From assembly GCF_004343585.1 (NCBI RefSeq), contig NZ_SLYW01000001.1:682001-746000 (forward strand): DNA of 64,000 nucleotides. Direction: 5' to 3'. Under the pieces are notes generated by a model. The model was not told the DNA's origin. It did not search any database and saw only the letters and a program-made list of their open reading frames with translations. The translations under genes were made by a program, and so were the position numbers. Below are positions 18,140 to 26,544 of the stretch, piece after piece (positions within the stretch are counted from its first letter, which is position 1; every line of letters begins with the position of its first letter). The DNA comes from Neorhizobium sp. JUb45. GTDB lineage: Bacteria; Pseudomonadota; Alphaproteobacteria; Rhizobiales; Rhizobiaceae.

Positions 18140-18847
18140 TCAGGCGGGGCGTTTGGGAATATCCAGACCGCGCTCGACTGCCGGCCGGGCAAGGCCGCGT
18201 TCCAGCCATTTGGGCACGGTCTTCAGTTCGTCATACTGCACAAGTTCACCGGCACCGTAGAAGCCAATCAGGTTGCGCACCCAGCCGAGCATGGAAATGT
18301 CGGCGATGGTGTATTCGTCGCCCATGATCCAGTCGCGGCCCTCCAGCCGGGTTTCGAGCACGCGGATCAGGCGGGCGCTTTCCTTGGCGTAACGGTCACG
18401 CGGGCGTTTGTCTTCAAAATCCTTGCCGGCGAATTTGTGGAAGAAACCGAGCTGGCCGAACATCGGCCCGAGCCCGCCCATCTGGAACATCACCCACTGG
18501 ATGGTCTCGTAACGCTTCGCCGGATCGACGGGCAGAAGCTTGCCGGTCTTTTCGGCGAGATAGATCAGGATGGCGCCCGATTCGAACAGGGCGAGCGGCG
18601 CGCCGTTCGGGCCATCGGGATCGAGGATTGCCGGGATCTTGCCGTTCGGGTTGAGCCCCAGATATTCCGGTCCCCAGGTTTCATCTGCGCCGATATTGAT
18701 GAAATGCGGCTCGTAGGGCAGGCCCGTCTCTTCCAGCATGATCGACACTTTCACGCCGTTCGGCGTCGGTGTCGAATAGAGTTGCAGGATGTTCGGATCC
18801 TGCGCGGGCCATTTTCGGGTGATTGGAAATGCGGACAGATCGGCCAT
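18140..18847 (-). CDS. Glutathione S-transferase (YghU/YfcG-like)
   Basis: A 235-residue GST. The N-terminal thioredoxin fold has LQLYSTPTPNGVKVSIMLEE, the cis-proline region GLNPNGKIPAILD and the glutathione-binding FESGAILIYLAEK. The all-helical C-terminal domain includes GGLGPMFGQLGFFHKFAGKD and the N-capping motif DEYTIADISMLGWV. TPTPNG and the GGLGPMFGQ motif point to the YfcG/YghU group, which has disulfide-bond reductase activity towards small disulfides. GAGGAAACCC precedes ATG 18847, so the upstream ATG at 18859 is not used. It heads a leftward group with the GFA and VOC genes. Confidence 0.88.
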   Translation of the reverse strand: MADLSAFPITRKWPAQDPNILQLYSTPTPNGVKVSIMLEETGLPYEPHFINIGADETWGPEYLGLNPNGKIPAILDPDGPNGAPLALFESGAILIYLAEKTGKLLPVDPAKRYETIQWVMFQMGGLGPMFGQLGFFHKFAGKDFEDKRPRDRYAKESARLIRVLETRLEGRDWIMGDEYTIADISMLGWVRNLIGFYGAGELVQYDELKTVPKWLERGLARPAVERGLDIPKRPA

Positions 18848-18968
18848 GGGTTTCCTCATGCGTTATTGGCTTCGCAGACGGCGGGACTCACGCTTTGTCC
18901 TGCCGCGTAATGCGCAGAAGATCACTCGTGCATTGCCTGATCAAACATTTTCCATTTGAACGACGCAC

Positions 18969-19002
18969 AAAAAAACGCCGCAAGACAGGGAGCTTGCGGC
19001 GT
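18969..19002 (-). terminator. Rho-independent terminator downstream of the DUF5330 gene
   Basis: On the minus strand ACGCCGCAAG, an 8-base loop and CTTGCGGCGT form a perfect 10-bp stem followed by seven T residues. It lies 91 bp beyond the DUF5330 stop codon and also insulates the GST gene that starts further on. Confidence 0.85.
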
Positions 19003-19092
19003 CAACAGGGTTGCAGTCGGTATTTTCGTGTCACGGGCAAGGCAGGCCGTGACGCGGTCATCAGGCCGCGCGGAATCGTGCGGCAAAATTCT

Positions 19093-19530
19093 TCAGAGTT
19101 GCGGTCGTCGCATCGGTACCGGGATGTTGATGACGGTGCCGGTAAAGATCTGGTCGGCCGGCTGCGCTTCGCCGACAGCGGCGACTTTCTGCGGCATCGG
19201 CTGCGGTGTAGGGTTCGCGATGATGGCATCGTTTGCAGCGGTCTTGGTGTCGTCGTCGGCAAGGCTCTTGTCGAGCAGCTCGTAAGCGACGCGTGCGCCT
19301 TCCTTGGCGCGGTAACCGAGTGCCGTGAAAGTTTCGGCACCCTTGACGCAGACATCCGGCTTTTCGATGCACAGCGAGGATACATAGTCATAGGCGCCGG
19401 TTGCGGCGGCAATGGCGCTGCCCATTTCGAACGGCTGCGGGCCGTTTGCCTCGTCGCTATGGGCGCTGAAATAGGACAGGGCAACGAGGCCGAGACCGAA
19501 ATAAGCGCTACCCTTGATCAAAAACCACAT
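19093..19530 (-). CDS. DUF5330-type small exported protein
   Basis: A 145-residue protein matching the alphaproteobacterial DUF5330 pattern. It opens with a hydrophobic segment, MWFLIKGSAYFGLGLVALSY, that serves as signal or anchor. An alpha-helical core follows, with AIAAATGAYDYVSSLCIEKP, then CVKGAETFTALGYRAKEGAR. The two cysteines (in SSLC and DVC) could pair. The tail is rich in Pro/Gln/Ala. No function is known for the family. It is divergent from the histidine kinase gene across a 453-bp A/T-rich gap and is followed by a strong terminator, so it is a single-gene unit. Confidence 0.75.
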   Translation of the reverse strand: MWFLIKGSAYFGLGLVALSYFSAHSDEANGPQPFEMGSAIAAATGAYDYVSSLCIEKPDVCVKGAETFTALGYRAKEGARVAYELLDKSLADDDTKTAANDAIIANPTPQPMPQKVAAVGEAQPADQIFTGTVINIPVPMRRPQL

Positions 19531-19983
19531 ATTATTACCCGTTTCGCCCTGTTGTCGGCTGCCGGTTCTTGCCCGGTTCTGACGCTCACCTTAGGCGCCA
19601 TCCCCGAATGCCGGCTTATGGCAGAGCCGCGAATTTTCGCAAAATTTGTATCGAATTTTATCTTTTCAAATGCCTGTGCGTATTCGACACACATTCGATG
19701 CTTGTTTGCGTCAAACTTTAGCGACCTCTGTTAAGCATATTTATGGCGGGCGAGCCCAAAGTCACGAGTGTTAACAGGCGAATGCGCTGCCCAAATTATT
19801 AACGCGAACCGGAAAATTCAGGCAAATCCGTCGCTTACGCCGCGTTAACCATGTTGGGAAAAGTACCCTCAAAAAGCGTCGGAAAGTCATGTTTGGGCCT
19901 CGCCGGATAGCGCAGGCAGGCCATTTTTATCCTTTCCTTAAGCCGCCGACGCCTATTGTCGGTGTCATGAAAACCGTGAATTT
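19531..19983. promoter_or_regulatory. Long A/T-rich divergent regulatory region with a CtrA-like half site
   Basis: 453 bp between DUF5330 and the DivJ/PleC-like kinase. It is the most A/T-rich long stretch nearby and has several TTAA-containing words. TTAACCAT at 19845-19852 equals the CtrA half-site known from alphaproteobacteria, and GTTAAGCATATTTATG at about 19732 has a TTAA-N7-TTAT layout. CtrA control of the kinase is an inference. No convincing gene lies inside; a 13-codon frame from ATG 19967 ends within the kinase start region. Confidence 0.4.
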
Positions 19984-21585
19984 TTGGGTCCGGGCGTGCG
20001 TGTATTGAGTAACATCGGCTTGAGGGTGGTCGCGACAGTCGACCATACCGCGGTTCGCTGGCTACAGCATCTCGGCGAGGGGGATGGAGCCCGTGCGGGC
20101 GAGGTTGTCGCATTGCGTTGCCTTGCCTTTGCGGCACTGCCTTCCTTTGTCATCGTGCCGCTTCTGCTCGTCACCGTCATGGCGCCGTCGCTGGCGCTGC
20201 CGCTTGGCGTGGCAATCGTCCTGTCCTTCTTTCTGGCGCTGGCAACGGCGGTCATCGCCCTGCCGCGTTCGCGTGCCGACCGTATGGATGCGCCGGTGAT
20301 GGATATCGACAGGATCATGTTCGATGCCTGCCCCGGTCTTGCGCTTTATGCGGATGCTTCCGGTCGCATCCAGCGCGCCGGTGGGCGCGAACGCAGCCGC
20401 ATGCCATCAATGCTGATCGAGCCGGTCGGCCTGACGCTCTCCGATATCGTCCATGTATCCGATCGCATCGCTGTCGTTCAGGCATTCGATGCGCTGAGGC
20501 TCGGTGCGCAAAGCGCTATCGTCGACGCCCGTATCGAACGCCCGGTCGATCCCGAAACGGGTCGCCAGTTCATGTCGTCGCGACTGGACATGAGCGCTGT
20601 GCGCAATGATCTCGGCGACCTCGCTGCCGTCTTCGTGCAGCTGCGTGACATTTCCGAAGAGATGAAGCTGCGCGAGGAAATTCGGCTCGGTGCCGAAGAA
20701 GTGCGCTCGGCACATGAAGCCAAGTCGCGTTTCCTGGCCGCCGTCAGCCATGAGCTGCGCACGCCGCTCAACGCCATTCTCGGGTTCTCCGACGTGCTGG
20801 CCGGCGAATATTTCGGCAAGCTCGCCAATGATCGCCAGCGCGAATATGTCGGCCTGATCCGCCAGTCGGGTGCGCATTTGCTTTCGGTGGTCAACACCAT
20901 GCTCGACATGAGCAAGATCGAGGCCGGCCGTTACGAGCTGATGACCGAACCCTTCCTCATCGGCGATGCCGTCGAGGCCTGCCGCGCCATGCTCGACCTG
21001 CAGGCGCGTGAAAAGGGCGTGACGCTGACGACCCGCATCCAGCGCGATCTTGGCGAAGTCACAGCCGATCGTCGCGCATTGCAGCAGGTGCTGATCAATC
21101 TGGTCAGCAATGCCATCAAGTTCACCGATGCCAATGGTGTCGTCTCCATCGATGCGACCCTTGCCGGCAACGATCTCGTCCTCACCGTCAGCGATACCGG
21201 TATCGGCATCGCCGCCGACAAGCTCGGCCAGATCGGCCAGCCTTTCGTGCAGGTGCAGGATCATTATGTCCGCTCGCACGAGGGCACGGGTCTTGGCCTG
21301 TCTCTGGTCAAGGGGCTTGTGGCGCTGCATGGCGGCAAGTTCGCGATGGCAAGCCATCCGGGCGTCGGCACCGTTGTGACGATCGTGCTGCCAGCTGATG
21401 GCACCGGTGTCGTCGATGCGGAAGCTGCCGCCGATATCGCCTTCGAATTTCCGCCGCGCCTGACTTCGGCTGTGGAAAACCAGCGTCTCCTTGCTCATGA
21501 CAAGATCAATTCGGTAAAAACCGACCAGACAGATATTCAGGCACAGGACTTTGCGGATGAACGCGCCGAAGCGAAAATCGCCTGA
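19984..21585 (+). CDS. Membrane sensor histidine kinase, DivJ/PleC/PdhS-like
   Basis: A kinase of about 530 residues. Two hydrophobic segments near 46-94 (CLAFAALPSFVIVPLLLVTV and LALPLGVAIVLSFFLALATA) anchor it. A PAS-like region spans about 105-225. The HisKA box AVSHELRTPLNAILGFSDVL has the phospho-accepting His at about 256. The HATPase domain shows N, G1 and G2 boxes: NLVSNAIKFTD, VSDTGIGIA, GTGLGLSLVKGLV. The HisKA wording fits the DivJ/PleC/PdhS family that controls DivK and the cell cycle. DivJ is my first guess from its two-helix layout, but this needs a tree. No ATG opens the frame: TTG 19984, GTG 19996 and TTG 20005 are all possible. Confidence 0.8.
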   Translation: MGPGVRVLSNIGLRVVATVDHTAVRWLQHLGEGDGARAGEVVALRCLAFAALPSFVIVPLLLVTVMAPSLALPLGVAIVLSFFLALATAVIALPRSRADRMDAPVMDIDRIMFDACPGLALYADASGRIQRAGGRERSRMPSMLIEPVGLTLSDIVHVSDRIAVVQAFDALRLGAQSAIVDARIERPVDPETGRQFMSSRLDMSAVRNDLGDLAAVFVQLRDISEEMKLREEIRLGAEEVRSAHEAKSRFLAAVSHELRTPLNAILGFSDVLAGEYFGKLANDRQREYVGLIRQSGAHLLSVVNTMLDMSKIEAGRYELMTEPFLIGDAVEACRAMLDLQAREKGVTLTTRIQRDLGEVTADRRALQQVLINLVSNAIKFTDANGVVSIDATLAGNDLVLTVSDTGIGIAADKLGQIGQPFVQVQDHYVRSHEGTGLGLSLVKGLVALHGGKFAMASHPGVGTVVTIVLPADGTGVVDAEAAADIAFEFPPRLTSAVENQRLLAHDKINSVKTDQTDIQAQDFADERAEAKIA

Positions 21586-22588
21586 TCGCAAGAAGGGCTC
21601 GGCCAAGGCCAAAGGCAGGCAGCCGGCTCTCTTCATTCAGGCCATCTATATGGTGGGCAGCTTTGCTGCGCGTTATCCACGCGTGATCGGTGGCGGCGCC
21701 TGCTTTGCCATCATTTTCGGCTTCGTTTCCGCCAATGCGCTCTGGTACCAGCCCGGCGGCCATCCGTCACCTTTCCTGCGCACCCGCGACGTCGAGGATC
21801 CGAACGGTATTCCGGGCTATCGTCTTGCACGGCCGCAGCCGCCTGCCGATGTCACCACGTTTCGTATCGAGCGTGCCGATGACAGCAAGCTGGTCACGGC
21901 AACGCCGACAGCACCTGGCGCAACCGCACAGCCGAACCCGCTCGTTGCCGACATCCAGCGCGAACTGACGCGCCGGGGCCTCTATGATGGTGCAGCCGAT
22001 GGCGTGATCGGAACGCGCACGGAAGCGGCAATCCTGTTTTTCGAACAGACGGCCGGTCTGCCGCAGAGCGGTGCGCCGACTGCTGAAATCCTCACTGCTT
22101 TGCGGGCAGAACCGCAGGCGACGCCGCCGATTGCAGAAACGCAGCCGCAGCACGCGGTGCCGTCTCCGAGCGAACCCGTGGCGCCGCAGCTTGCGAGCCG
22201 CCCGGTCCCCAAACCGCGCCCGACGGAAAACCTCAAGGGCGAGGATCCTGTCGCTGCTGCCATTCGCGCCGCCGAGGGCGGCTCCAAAACGCCCGCCGCC
22301 ATTCCGGCCAAAGTGACGCCCGCTTCCGCACGTCCTGAAAATGCCGCGATCCGCACCGCCGATAACCGCGCGCCGATCACTGGCACAGGTCTTCCGTCGC
22401 CGGATATGGTGCAGCAGATCCAGCGCGGTCTTGCCAATATCGCCTATACGGATGTGTCGGTGGATGGTGTGGCGGGCTCGCAGACAAAGGCGGCAATCCG
22501 CCATTTCGAGCGCCATTACCGGCTGCCGGAAACCGGTGAGCCGAACGAGATCGTTCTGAAGAAGCTGAAATCCATCGGCGCGCTTTAG
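21557..22588 (+). CDS. Membrane-anchored protein with two peptidoglycan-binding domains
   Basis: A 343-residue protein. It has a basic N-terminus (KRKSPDRKKGSAKAKGR) and a hydrophobic helix (VIGGGACFAIIFGFVSANAL), then a Pro/Ala-rich linker between two PG_binding_1 units. The first is IQRELTRRGLYDGAADGVIG followed by TEAAILFFEQTAGLPQSG; the second is IQRGLANIAYTDVSVDGVAG followed by TKAAIRHFERHYRLPETG. ATG 21557 lies inside the kinase gene, giving a 29-bp overlap and probable translational coupling. That suggests the wall-binding protein and the kinase act together, for example as a localisation partner (inference). Confidence 0.8.
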   Translation: MNAPKRKSPDRKKGSAKAKGRQPALFIQAIYMVGSFAARYPRVIGGGACFAIIFGFVSANALWYQPGGHPSPFLRTRDVEDPNGIPGYRLARPQPPADVTTFRIERADDSKLVTATPTAPGATAQPNPLVADIQRELTRRGLYDGAADGVIGTRTEAAILFFEQTAGLPQSGAPTAEILTALRAEPQATPPIAETQPQHAVPSPSEPVAPQLASRPVPKPRPTENLKGEDPVAAAIRAAEGGSKTPAAIPAKVTPASARPENAAIRTADNRAPITGTGLPSPDMVQQIQRGLANIAYTDVSVDGVAGSQTKAAIRHFERHYRLPETGEPNEIVLKKLKSIGAL

Positions 22589-22619
22589 GCGCGCCTTTTT
22601 GCTCTACACCGAGCGCCGA

Positions 22620-22850
22620 TCAGGGGCGCTGCTGGGCAAACACGATCATCTGCCAGACGACGGCACCGAGAAGATCGTGTCGATGATGATTTGCCGGCAG
22701 AGCGCCGCCCTTGCCAACGGCGGTTTCGTCACCGCAGGTCTTGCAGCGATAGATGCCGCCATTGGCCACGATCTGGCCGGGCTGCCAGTCGCGGTCGAAA
22801 GCCGGAACGTTACTTTCGCGCAGAAAATTCTGGTATTTGAACTGTGCCAT
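22620..22850 (-). CDS. Small zinc-ribbon-like protein
   Basis: A 76-residue protein. It contains GGIYRCKTCGDETAVGKGG and a histidine cluster NHHRHDLLGAVVWQM. One CxxC plus the histidines could hold a zinc ion, as in the YjgA/zinc-ribbon small proteins found in many Proteobacteria. A second CxxC is absent, so this is not a standard zinc ribbon. ATG 22850 is chosen because the upstream extension has no family-like features. It converges with the peptidoglycan-binding gene 31 bp away. Function unknown. Confidence 0.6.
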   Translation of the reverse strand: MAQFKYQNFLRESNVPAFDRDWQPGQIVANGGIYRCKTCGDETAVGKGGALPANHHRHDLLGAVVWQMIVFAQQRP

Positions 22851-23034
22851 TGCAGACCCGTGTGCCGGCATTTTCGGATGCTTGCATGCCGTTGCTGCCT
22901 GCCGGAATGGTAGCAACAGGCTGACTATGCCGGACGTAATATTGACAATTGATGAAATGCCGCGGACGGCGGCTCCATTTCGCGTTTTGCCTCAATGGGT
23001 TCCGCTTGCGCAGGCAATGCGTTAAGAAGGCCGG

Positions 23035-23382
23035 ATGCGTATCCGTTCCGACATTTTCGTTTCCGCCCTGATCCGTCGCGGCTTTTCTGCCGGTGGATTT
23101 GCGGCCGTCGTGCAAAAGGGTGCAGAGGCGGCGGGTGCCATTTTCATCCGCCAGCGGTTTCGCGATGGGCTGGAAAGCGTCTATGGCCCGGCCCCTCAGA
23201 CCTTTGCCCGCGATGACGATGGCATGCGTCGCTTCGAGGCGCGGTTGGCGCGTGCTGAACCGTCCGCCGTCGATGCGGTTGTGGGGCGCGAAAGCCGGTT
23301 TGACTCGGATCTCTGGGTGGTGGAACTGGAGCTGGACGAGATCGGTGATCTCTTCGAGATCGTGAAACCCGACGAAGCTTAG
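23035..23382 (+). CDS. DUF1491 family protein
   Basis: A 115-residue protein matching the DUF1491 pattern of alphaproteobacteria: MRIRSDIFVSALIRRGFSAG with AVVQKGAEAAGAIFI, YGPAPQTF, then RRFEARL and a C-terminal acidic WVVELELDEIGDLFEIV. It is cytoplasmic with no signal or membrane segment. No biochemical role is known for the family. Its TAG stop overlaps the TAA stop of the convergent DUF2336 gene by three bases, so the two genes end inside each other with no space for a terminator. Confidence 0.78.
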   Translation: MRIRSDIFVSALIRRGFSAGGFAAVVQKGAEAAGAIFIRQRFRDGLESVYGPAPQTFARDDDGMRRFEARLARAEPSAVDAVVGRESRFDSDLWVVELELDEIGDLFEIVKPDEA

Positions 23383-24299
23383 CGACGACCGCCGCTGGCG
23401 CGTGCGGTTGTCGGTGCGGCTTCGGCCGGTGCCGCCTGAGCGAGCTTACGATCCTCATAGGTGTAACGATCGGCGCGGCCCCAGGCTTCCACCCGGCGGC
23501 CGCATTCATCGGCATCCAGCCCGTCCCACAGCCCCTCTGACTGCGGCACGTCGCCTTCCAGCTCATCGAGGTGGCGGTAAAGACGCTCGAGGATCAGCAG
23601 GGCTTCGTTGCGCGGCATGCCCATGGCTTTCAACGTGGTTCCCAGCTGTCGTCCGGAAATGTCGAGCATGATGCGCTCCGCAAGCCAGCGGCTGGCGGAC
23701 AGCGCGTCGGCGAGCGTGGCCGCAAAAAGTTCGGCTTCGCGATTGCGGGCAAACCGCACCAGCAGTGCTTCCTGCATGGCCGTGAGCGTGCGCAGGCCAA
23801 GCCGGTCGCTTTCCGGCCGCACCACATGGGCTGCCATGGCGCGCAAACGCTCGCGCAGGGCTTCGTCATCGCCGGAAGGCGCGGCATCGAGCAGCGATCG
23901 CTGCGCTTCCGGCGCCTTTGGCTTTTCGGCTGCGCTCTTGCTGTCGTCGAGTGCGTGGCGCAAACCGACAAGTGCATCGATCACGGTCGGTGAAAGGTTT
24001 TCGCGGCGCACGATGGCGCGAACATGGGCGGCACCCTGTGTACGGGCGATGGTGATCAAGGTCTGGTCATCCAGACATTTCGACGTGGCGATGAATGGAG
24101 CGGAGATCGTGATCGGCTGGCTGGCGATAAAAAAGGCGACGGCAGCGGGGACGTTGGCCGACTGCGACAGCGCGGCGACTGCCTGGCGGCGTGCCTCTTC
24201 GCTGGAATTGGCAAACAGCGGTTCGAACAGTTCGGCAAATTGGCGCAGCTCTGACCTGGACGGGCGCTCGAGCCCTTCGAAGCTCGTCACGGTGGCCAT
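23379..24299 (-). CDS. DUF2336 family protein
   Basis: A soluble all-helical protein of about 306 residues of the DUF2336 type, which is common in alphaproteobacteria and looks HEAT-like: FAELFEPLFANSSEEARRQA, AAVAFFIASQPITISAPFIA, DDQTLITIARTQGAAHVRAI, and SASRWLAERIMLDISGRQLG. The start is placed at ATG 24299 (MATVTSFEG) with GGAAGG about 12 bases upstream. The frame stays open to 24677, but that part looks non-coding. The family has been linked loosely to surface and stress phenotypes, and no precise function is known. Confidence 0.75.
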   Translation of the reverse strand: MATVTSFEGLERPSRSELRQFAELFEPLFANSSEEARRQAVAALSQSANVPAAVAFFIASQPITISAPFIATSKCLDDQTLITIARTQGAAHVRAIVRRENLSPTVIDALVGLRHALDDSKSAAEKPKAPEAQRSLLDAAPSGDDEALRERLRAMAAHVVRPESDRLGLRTLTAMQEALLVRFARNREAELFAATLADALSASRWLAERIMLDISGRQLGTTLKAMGMPRNEALLILERLYRHLDELEGDVPQSEGLWDGLDADECGRRVEAWGRADRYTYEDRKLAQAAPAEAAPTTARASGGRR

Positions 24300-24812
24300 G
24301 AGAACCACATCCTTCCTACGCATGGCCTGCGGCCTTTCAAGTTCCCGAAACCGGTCCACGGATAAATCCAACAACGCAATACTTTGACACCGAAACCGCC
24401 GGGTTTTGCGCCCCGTGGCGGGAGGACTGGCTTTAGACATCGCTTGACCGCGGGCCATGGCCCTGCCGCAAACACCTGTCTCACCATGAGGCAGAAGCTT
24501 AGGCAGATCACGGTTAATGAGCGGTGAAGACTGGCCGGTTTCGGGACGGAATGTCGTTTGTGTCACCAGGCAAATGGTTCTCTGCAGCTTTCCCGAATTT
24601 TTGTTCTCGTCAGCCGAACCGAAGCGGCACTCATGCGTTTTCTTCGCGGGCCTTGCGTTAGCGCAAGCCTGGCACAACTTTTAATAGGGATAAAGTGGCT
24701 TATTAGCATTAGCGAATTGTTAATCATCCAGGCCGAGACTGACGTGCATGCCCCGAAATATAAGGGTTGTTGGCGATTTCATCGCAGGCACCCTTGAGTT
24801 GCGGAGGCTTCT
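24300..24812. other. Intergenic region upstream of DUF2336
   Basis: About 500 bp without a convincing gene. It holds the promoter of the leftward DUF2336 gene and probably of the rightward 59-residue gene. A 6-bp inverted repeat with a four-base loop, CTTGCG-TTAG-CGCAAG, lies at 24652-24667, directly upstream of an A/T-rich run containing TTTTAATAGGG. That is a plausible promoter zone, but boxes cannot be set with confidence. Confidence 0.35.
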
Positions 24813-24942
24813 TGAAACGGAAAATCCGAAAATTCGGCAACTTCCGGTTTCAGGTCAGGATGGAATGTCGCTAAGTCCCGTTCAGGAAGAACCGGACATG
24901 CTGACGAGAAAGGCGCAGATGCCCCGGAAACGAGGATGCGCC
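24813..24942 (+). ncRNA. Candidate structured RNA leader upstream of the 59-residue gene
   Basis: Two nested hairpins can be drawn by eye. The first is TGAAACGGAA (24813-24822) with TTCCGGTTTCA (24842-24852), enclosing CCGAAAATTCGG (24826-24837). The second is GGCGCA (24912-24917) with TGCGCC (24937-24942), enclosing a CG-GAAA-CG tetraloop stem. They lie 70-200 bases upstream of ATG 25013. The arrangement resembles a cis-regulatory leader or a small RNA, but no known class is recognised. Confidence 0.35.
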
Positions 24943-25012
24943 GGCCCCTGAAAAGGGCAGGGTGAAATCGGTCCGTCCTTCATCCGTCTCGAAACCCCAA
25001 TGGAGACGTGTA

Positions 25013-25192
25013 ATGGCCAATGTAATTGTCCTGAAAGCATGGCGTGAACAGCATCCCGGCAGAGTTCCGGCAAGATCGCCGCATACCGCACCGGCAAAGG
25101 TGTTGATCTACACCGGCGTTCGCTATGAGCGGCGCGAAGTGAACGATCATCGCTCCATGGATCTGGCGCCGGTTCGGGCCGAGCAGAACTGA
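25013..25192 (+). CDS. Small conserved-looking orphan protein (59 residues)
   Basis: MANVIVLKAWREQHPGRVPA begins a 59-residue basic protein that continues with KVLIYTGVRYERREVNDH. GGAG at 25002-25005 is well placed for ATG 25013. The frame has the high third-position G/C expected of genes here. No domain, signal or membrane segment is recognised. It is preceded by a structured leader candidate and is the only rightward gene in this interval. The terminator of the convergent DUF1254/DUF1214 pair starts two bases after its stop. Confidence 0.5.
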   Translation: MANVIVLKAWREQHPGRVPARSPHTAPAKVLIYTGVRYERREVNDHRSMDLAPVRAEQN

Positions 25193-25193
25193 G

Positions 25194-25216
25194 AAAAAAA
25201 CGACGGAGTTCCGTCG
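25194..25216 (-). terminator. Rho-independent terminator of the DUF1214/DUF1254 pair
   Basis: On the minus strand CGACGGA-AC-TCCGTCG forms a 7-bp stem followed by a run of seven T residues (25200-25194). It lies eight bases after the stop codon of the leftward gene at 25224. Confidence 0.85.
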
Positions 25217-25223
25217 CGGGCGC

Positions 25224-25772
25224 TTAACGCCATTCCGCCGGCAGGCAGCCGGCAGAGGACAGAAAAGCTGCGGCCATGGGCCGGTAGCTCGGTTGTGGTG
25301 CCATGGCCCGCAACACCGCATACCCTTGCGTCAACGGGGTCTCGATAAGGATGGACTGGTTCAGTCCCTCGGGCATCGCCTTGCGCAGGGCCGTGGCTTG
25401 CAGCGGCGTGGCGACGATCACATCCAGCTTGCCGCCGGACGATGTTCGGTCGTTGATCGAAAACGTCTCGTTCGATGCCGGATCATAAACCGCCAGCGAC
25501 CAGAACGGCACGCCCGAACCCGCGCTGAACCGCACCGGACGCTCTTCCGTATCGAAGGAACAGACGGCGGTTTCGAGGAACGGATCCTCCTGCGCCAGAC
25601 CGGCATCATCGGGTTTCTGTTCGAGAATATGGAAGGTGAACGGCTCACCCTCCGAAATCACACGGCTATAGGCGTCACGATCGCTGAAATACGGCAGCGA
25701 CAGCACGATGACGAGATGCAGCAGCGCCGCGCCGACAAGGCCGACGACGATGGCAAGCAGGATTTTAAGCAT
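25224..25772 (-). CDS. Membrane-anchored DUF1254-like protein
   Basis: A 182-residue protein. Residues 1-29 form one membrane helix (MLKILLAIVVGLVGAALLHL and onward), followed by a periplasmic part: YFSDRDAYSRVISEGEPFTF, a cysteine in ETAVCSFDTEERPVRFSAG, and FWSLAVYDPASNETFSINDR. The last stretch resembles the DUF1254/DUF1214 beta-sandwich, in which FWS...YD...N is typical. Its start overlaps the end of the DUF1214 gene by eight bases, a firm sign of an operon, and the two proteins are probably partners. Function unknown. Confidence 0.7.
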   Translation of the reverse strand: MLKILLAIVVGLVGAALLHLVIVLSLPYFSDRDAYSRVISEGEPFTFHILEQKPDDAGLAQEDPFLETAVCSFDTEERPVRFSAGSGVPFWSLAVYDPASNETFSINDRTSSGGKLDVIVATPLQATALRKAMPEGLNQSILIETPLTQGYAVLRAMAPQPSYRPMAAAFLSSAGCLPAEWR

Positions 25773-26352
25773 TGCCGCACCCGATTTTCTGCACTTTCGG
25801 CATGGACAGGTCGATCAGGCCGGAACTGCCGGCGGTCGGGGTGTCGAACAGCGTCAGGACCAGCCGGAAAGGCTGATGCGGCGCAACGGACAACCAGTTT
25901 CCGGGCTGGGCGGATGCGGAGATATCGACGGAAAAATCACCATTGGCACCGCGCAGCACCGTGCGGGAATTGAGCGCTGCCGGCAGTTCGGCACTTTCGG
26001 AGGGCGGCCGCCCGTTGGCATCGTTGGTGAACAGCGTCCACAGCCGCGCCGGTGGCGTATGTCCGGTCATCCGATAGGTGCAATTGCCATCAAGGCGGGC
26101 GCCGGTTTCATCGACAGCTGCGGTAAACGTCAGACCTTCGGCGGTGCCGTAAAGCAGCTTGCCGGCATTGGCGCGGTGCGATTTTGCATAAGGATCGGCA
26201 TCGGCAGTCTGCGCGCGTGGAAAAGCCTCCCAGGCGCCGAGCTTGATCGCACCGAACCCGATCGTGGCCTCAAGCGCCACCAGCGTCGACCAGATGCCGC
26301 CGCCGAAGGCGATGGCAAGCGAAATGGCAATGAGAAGGGGAACACGCAGCAC
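25765..26352 (-). CDS. DUF1214 domain protein
   Basis: A 195-residue protein with an N-terminal membrane helix (VPLLIAISLAIAFGGGIWST). A periplasmic DUF1214 domain follows: ADPYAKSHRANAGKLLYG, LDGNCTYRMTGHTPPARLWT, TVLRGANGDFSVDISASAQP with the characteristic GNWLSVAPHQPFRLVLTLFD. DUF1214 commonly occurs beside DUF1254 in rhizobia, here as two separate short genes rather than one long protein. It is the first gene of the pair and ends inside the second by eight bases. The biochemical role is not known. Confidence 0.78.
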   Translation of the reverse strand: MLRVPLLIAISLAIAFGGGIWSTLVALEATIGFGAIKLGAWEAFPRAQTADADPYAKSHRANAGKLLYGTAEGLTFTAAVDETGARLDGNCTYRMTGHTPPARLWTLFTNDANGRPPSESAELPAALNSRTVLRGANGDFSVDISASAQPGNWLSVAPHQPFRLVLTLFDTPTAGSSGLIDLSMPKVQKIGCGNA

Positions 26353-26544
26353 GTTTTATTCTGGACCTCGCGGACGGTGGCCGAGGATTAGCATTGATTC
26401 TGGCTGGAAGGAACCGGGGAGGGTGCTGCCATGCGCCCTTATGCCCGAATGATCCTGCTTTCTCGCGGCAGATGCTTTTGCCAAACCAGTGATCCGGGGC
26501 TATCAAGTCTGTGCCCGCCATGTTTCGCCGCACAAGGAATTTTC

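Noticed and set aside
24669..24690. TGGCAC as part of a sigma-54 promoter
   Set aside because: The -12 element TTGC is absent at the needed distance (TTAA is found), so the consensus is not met.
24748..24951. 67-codon open frame MPRNIRVVGDFIAG...
   Set aside because: No ribosome-binding site, no conserved pattern, and it overlaps the hairpins of the structured leader candidate.
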